Position numbers and translations under genes: made by a program
DNA from: Streptomyces spinoverrucosus
GTDB lineage: Bacteria > Actinomycetota > Actinomycetes > Streptomycetales > Streptomycetaceae
Length of the DNA: 64,000 nt
Reading direction: 5' to 3'
Assembly (NCBI RefSeq): GCF_015712165.1
Contig: NZ_JADPZX010000001.1
Location: 1,612,001 to 1,676,000, forward strand
Part shown: in pieces, positions 61,243-64,000 of the stretch
Layout: the number at the start of each line of letters is the position of its first letter
Position numbering within the stretch: position 1 is the stretch's first letter
Notes under the pieces: generated by a model
What the model was told of the DNA's origin: nothing
What the model saw: the letters and a program-made list of their open reading frames with translations, nothing else
Databases searched by the model: none

Positions 61243-62118
61243 ATGAGCTGGTTCGAATCCGTCATTCTCGGTCTGGTCCAGGGACTGACCGAGTTCCTGC
61301 CGATCTCGTCGAGCGCGCATCTGCGTCTCGTGGCCGCCTTCTCCGGTTGGCACGATCCCGGCGCGGCCTTCACGGCGATCACGCAGATCGGCACGGAGAC
61401 GGCCGTGCTGATCTATTTCCGTTCGGACATCGCCCGTATCGTCACCGCCTGGTGCCGTTCCCTGACGGACCGCACGATGCGCGGGGACCAGGACGCCCGG
61501 CTGGGCCGGATGCTGATCATCGGCTCGATCCCGATCGGCGTCCTCGGTGTCACGTTCAAGGACCAGATCGAAGGGCCGTTCCGCGATCTCCGGCTCACCG
61601 CCACCATGCTCATCGCCATGGGCCTCGTGCTGGGCGTGGCCGACCGCCTCGCCGCCCGCGCCGAGCGTGCGGGCGGCGGCCAGGCCGCCGTGCCCGGCAA
61701 GACCCTGCACGACCTCACCGTCAGAGACGGCCTGATCTACGGCCTGTGTCAGGCGATGGCCCTCGTCCCGGGCGTCTCCCGCTCCGGCGCCACCACCTCC
61801 GGCGGCCTGTTCATGGGCTACACCCGCGCGGCCGCGGCCCGCTACTGCTTCCTGCTCGCCATCCCGGCCGTCCTCGCCTCCGGCCTGTTCGAGTTGCGGG
61901 ACGCCACCAAGGGCGGCCATGTCACCTGGGGACCCACGGTGCTGGCCACACTCATCGCGTTCGGTGTGGGGTACGCGGTGATCGCCTGGTTCATGAAGTT
62001 CATCGAGACCAAGAGCTTCATGCCGTTCGTGCACTACCGCATCGCGCTCGGCGTGGTGATCATCGCCCTGGTGACCTTCGGAGTGATCAGCCCGCACGCG
62101 GCCGAATCGGCCGGGTAA
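61243..62118 (+). CDS. uppP: Undecaprenyl-diphosphatase UppP (BacA)
   Basis: A 291-residue integral membrane phosphatase that recycles undecaprenyl diphosphate for cell-wall synthesis and confers bacitracin tolerance. The two catalytic motifs are intact: GLTEFLPISSSAHL near residue 16 and VPGVSRSGATTSGGLFMGY in the centre. About eight hydrophobic segments are present. The preceding leader has no strong ribosome binding site (GGGACGG at about 10 nt). It is monocistronic; the next gene starts 71 nt later. Confidence 0.94.
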   Translation: MSWFESVILGLVQGLTEFLPISSSAHLRLVAAFSGWHDPGAAFTAITQIGTETAVLIYFRSDIARIVTAWCRSLTDRTMRGDQDARLGRMLIIGSIPIGVLGVTFKDQIEGPFRDLRLTATMLIAMGLVLGVADRLAARAERAGGGQAAVPGKTLHDLTVRDGLIYGLCQAMALVPGVSRSGATTSGGLFMGYTRAAAARYCFLLAIPAVLASGLFELRDATKGGHVTWGPTVLATLIAFGVGYAVIAWFMKFIETKSFMPFVHYRIALGVVIIALVTFGVISPHAAESAG

Positions 62119-62189
62119 CGCGTACGACCACCGAGGAACCCGGGTCGAGGGTATTCCCGTGACCCTGCGCCATGTGACATATTACTGCC

Positions 62190-63341
62190 GTGACCAAGCC
62201 GCTGACCTGCGATGTCGTGGTAGTGGGGGCCGGCATGGTGGGCGCCGCCTGCGCCTTCCACGCGGCCCGGGCGGGCCTGGACGTCACGCTGGTCGACCGG
62301 GGCCCGGTGTCCGGCGGCACCACCGGCGCCGGCGAGGGCAACGTCCTCGTCTCCGACAAGGAACCCGGCCCCGAGCTCCGACTCGCCCTGCTGTCCGCCC
62401 GGTTGTGGGCGGAACTGGCGCAGGAGTTCGGCACCGCGGTCGAGTACGAGGCGAAGGGCGGCGTGGTCGTCGCCTCCTCGCCCGAGGACCTGGCCGCCCT
62501 GGAGGAGTTCGCGACCGGCCAGCGGGCCGCCGGCGTCGACGCCGTACCCGTCGGCGAGCGGCAGCTCAAGGAGCTGGAGCCGCACTTGGCGCCCGGCCTC
62601 CCGGGCGGAGTGCACTATCCGCAGGACGCCCAGGTCATGCCCGCCCTGGCCGCCGCGCACCTCGTACGGGCCTCCCGTGCCCGGCTCGAAACCGGCCGGA
62701 CCGTGACCGGCGTCCTGCGCGGGCCGGACGGTGCCGTGCGCGGCGTGCGGACCGACCGGGGCGAGATCCACGCGCCCGCCGTCGTGAACGCCGCCGGGCC
62801 CTGGGGCGGTGAGATCGCCGCACTGGCCGGGGTCCGGCTGCCCGTCCTCCCCCGCCGCGGGTTCGTCCTGGTCACCGAGCCCCTGCCGCGTCTGGTCAGG
62901 CACAAGGTGTACGCCGCCGACTACGTGGCCGACGTGGCCAGCGACTCGGCCGCCCTGCAGACCTCGCCGGTCGTCGAGGGCACGGCGGCGGGCCCGGTGC
63001 TGATCGGCGCGAGCCGCGAACGCGTCGGCTTCGACCGGTCCTTCTCCCTGCCGGTGGTACGGGCGCTGGCGGCGGGCGCGGTCCGGTTGTTCCCGTTCCT
63101 CGGGCGGGTGCGGGCCATGCGGACGTACGTCGGCTTCCGGCCGTATCTCCCGGATCACCTGCCCGCCATCGGCCCCGATGCGCGCCTGCCCGGCCTGCTG
63201 CACGCCTGCGGACACGAGGGCGCGGGCATCGGGCTGGCGACCGGGACCGGACTTCTGATCGCCCAGGTGCTGACCGGACGGGCGCCGGAGCTGGACCTGG
63301 CGCCCTTCCGTCCCGACCGTTTCGCGGAGGAGGCCCCGTGA
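62190..63341 (+). CDS. FAD-dependent amino-acid dehydrogenase subunit (HcnC/D-amino-acid oxidase type)
   Basis: A 383-residue DAO-family flavoprotein. The FAD-binding dinucleotide fold is DVVVVGAGMVGAACAFHAARAG with the acidic VDRG end, and the C-terminal FAD contact is CGHEGAGIGLATGTGLL. The substrate-side GGVHYPQDAQVMPALAA block is typical of the beta subunit of HcnABC-like and D-hydroxyproline dehydrogenases. It is followed by a small 2Fe-2S protein and a pyridine-nucleotide-disulfide-type flavoprotein, the other two subunits of this class. GTG 62190 is 6 nt after an AT-rich CATATT box, so it may be leaderless. Substrate: proline, hydroxyproline or glycine-like amino acids. Confidence 0.83.
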   Translation: MTKPLTCDVVVVGAGMVGAACAFHAARAGLDVTLVDRGPVSGGTTGAGEGNVLVSDKEPGPELRLALLSARLWAELAQEFGTAVEYEAKGGVVVASSPEDLAALEEFATGQRAAGVDAVPVGERQLKELEPHLAPGLPGGVHYPQDAQVMPALAAAHLVRASRARLETGRTVTGVLRGPDGAVRGVRTDRGEIHAPAVVNAAGPWGGEIAALAGVRLPVLPRRGFVLVTEPLPRLVRHKVYAADYVADVASDSAALQTSPVVEGTAAGPVLIGASRERVGFDRSFSLPVVRALAAGAVRLFPFLGRVRAMRTYVGFRPYLPDHLPAIGPDARLPGLLHACGHEGAGIGLATGTGLLIAQVLTGRAPELDLAPFRPDRFAEEAP

Positions 63342-63378
63342 ACCCTGGCCCCGTGAACCCTTGCGTGGAGGGCGTCCG

Positions 63379-63678
63379 ATGAACCCCCTGGAGCTGACCG
63401 ACGCCCGGCCCGGTCCCGCCTTCACGGTCACCTTCGACGGCCGCGAGATCGACGCGCTGCCCGGCCAGACCGTCGCCGCCGCGCTCTGGGCGGCCGGTGT
63501 CACCTCCTGGCGCGGCACGCGCGGCGCCGGCCGGCCGCGCGGGGTGTTCTGCGGGATCGGCGTCTGCTTCGACTGCCTGGTGACCGTCAACGGCCGCCCC
63601 AACCAACGCGCCTGCCTGGTCCCGGCACGTCCCGGCGACGCGATCCGTACGCAGGACGGGACGGGGCACGATGACTGA
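63379..63678 (+). CDS. 2Fe-2S ferredoxin-like subunit (HcnA type)
   Basis: A 99-residue small subunit. Four Cys ligands are arranged as CGIGVCFDC plus a distal Cys (QRACLV), a plant-type 2Fe-2S pattern, within the fold FTVTFDGREIDALPGQTVAAALWAAG. ATG 63379 with GGAGG at 7 nt is used instead of the in-frame start at 63361. It overlaps the next gene by 8 nt. It transfers electrons between the two flavoprotein subunits. Confidence 0.88.
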   Translation: MNPLELTDARPGPAFTVTFDGREIDALPGQTVAAALWAAGVTSWRGTRGAGRPRGVFCGIGVCFDCLVTVNGRPNQRACLVPARPGDAIRTQDGTGHDD

Positions 63679-64000
63679 CCGTCCCCGCCTCGCGGTGATC
63701 GGCGCGGGCCCGGCGGGCCTCGCGGCGACACTGGCGGCCGCCGCCGAGGGCGTCCGGGTCACCCTCGTCGACTCCGCCCCTCAGGCGGGCGGCCAGTTCT
63801 ACCGGCAGCCCGCGTCCGGGCTCGGCGCCCGCCGCCCGCAGGCGCTGCATCACCAGTGGCGCACCTGGCGGCGACTGCGCGCGGGCCTCGACCGGCAGCT
63901 CACGGCGGGCCACGTCACGCACCTGACGGACCATCACGTCTGGTGCGTGGAACGGCACCCCGTCGGCATCACCGTGCACGCGCTGCGCGGTCCGCTCCAG
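63671..64000 (+). CDS. FAD/NAD-binding oxidoreductase subunit (HcnB type), 3' truncated by window edge
   Basis: The first 110 residues of a pyridine-nucleotide-disulfide-type flavoprotein. RLAVIGAGPAGLAATLAAAAEG is the FAD-binding motif, ending with VDSAPQAGGQFYRQPA, characteristic of the alpha subunit of HcnABC-like/hydroxyproline dehydrogenases. The ATG lies inside the 2Fe-2S gene. The remainder is outside the window. Confidence 0.85.
   Translation, partial: MTDRPRLAVIGAGPAGLAATLAAAAEGVRVTLVDSAPQAGGQFYRQPASGLGARRPQALHHQWRTWRRLRAGLDRQLTAGHVTHLTDHHVWCVERHPVGITVHALRGPLQ

Overview
The window is high-GC, densely packed actinobacterial chromosome, almost certainly Streptomyces. Supporting evidence is strong third-position G/C bias, frequent GTG/TTG starts and leaderless starts, a geosmin synthase, a gamma-butyrolactone (AfsA/ArpA-type) signalling pair, a conservon (cvn) operon, and an SSI-family protease inhibitor. 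No rRNA, tRNA, CRISPR array, insertion sequence or prophage gene was recognised. 57 intact or edge-truncated coding genes, one low-confidence small ORF and one P450 relic are listed.

Layout. 1-3500: end of a sulfur-assimilation operon (sulfonate ABC transporter ssuABC plus a CbiX/SirB-type chelatase). 3.5-7.3 kb: small membrane protein, DUF1697 protein, MMPL exporter. 7.4-11.7 kb: macrolide-type glycosyltransferase under a promoter with a built-in operator, preceded by a sugar ABC transporter operon. 11.9-14.9 kb: APH-like kinase, DEDDh exonuclease, SAV2148-type HEPN protein. 15.1-17.3 kb: what looks like a copper amine oxidase split over two secreted polypeptides. 17.5-29.2 kb: glgX, treY and treZ (glycogen debranching and the TreY-TreZ trehalose route), all on the plus strand and interleaved with an MFS exporter, two paralogous M14 metallocarboxypeptidases, an SSI-type inhibitor whose start overlaps the stop of one carboxypeptidase, and a DUF1707-FHA protein.

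29.4-36.2 kb: degenerate APH-like protein, M24 Xaa-Pro peptidase, PDZ membrane protein, geosmin synthase, secreted endonuclease/exonuclease/phosphatase-fold enzyme. 36.2-39.6 kb: alpha/beta hydrolase-P450 pair and a convergently overlapping ARMT1-type phosphatase. 39.6-42.0 kb: butyrolactone module, with an AfsA-like synthase divergent from an ArpA/ScbR-like receptor sharing an ARE-like operator, and a second, more basic receptor homologue with its own ARE-like site. 42.2-44.0 kb: secreted subtilisin with a P domain.

44.3-52.7 kb: an osmoprotectant (betaine/choline-type) ABC system whose binding-protein gene is separated from its permease/ATPase genes by a complete cvnABCD conservon on the opposite strand. 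A P450 relic beyond the ATPase gene probably marks the lost fifth conservon gene. 52.7-57.6 kb: ferric-reductase-like membrane oxidoreductase, FMN-binding protein and ApbE in one operon, divergent from a two-component system, with tandem 11-bp-spaced repeats between them. 57.7-62.1 kb: second two-component system, GAF-SpoIIE phosphatase, uppP. 62.2-64.0 kb: start of a three-subunit (hydroxy)proline/cyanide-synthase-type dehydrogenase operon, cut by the window edge.

Readings rest on translated motifs and manual inspection only. Homology searches and structure predictions were not run. Coordinates of short sites were counted by hand from the numbered sequence.
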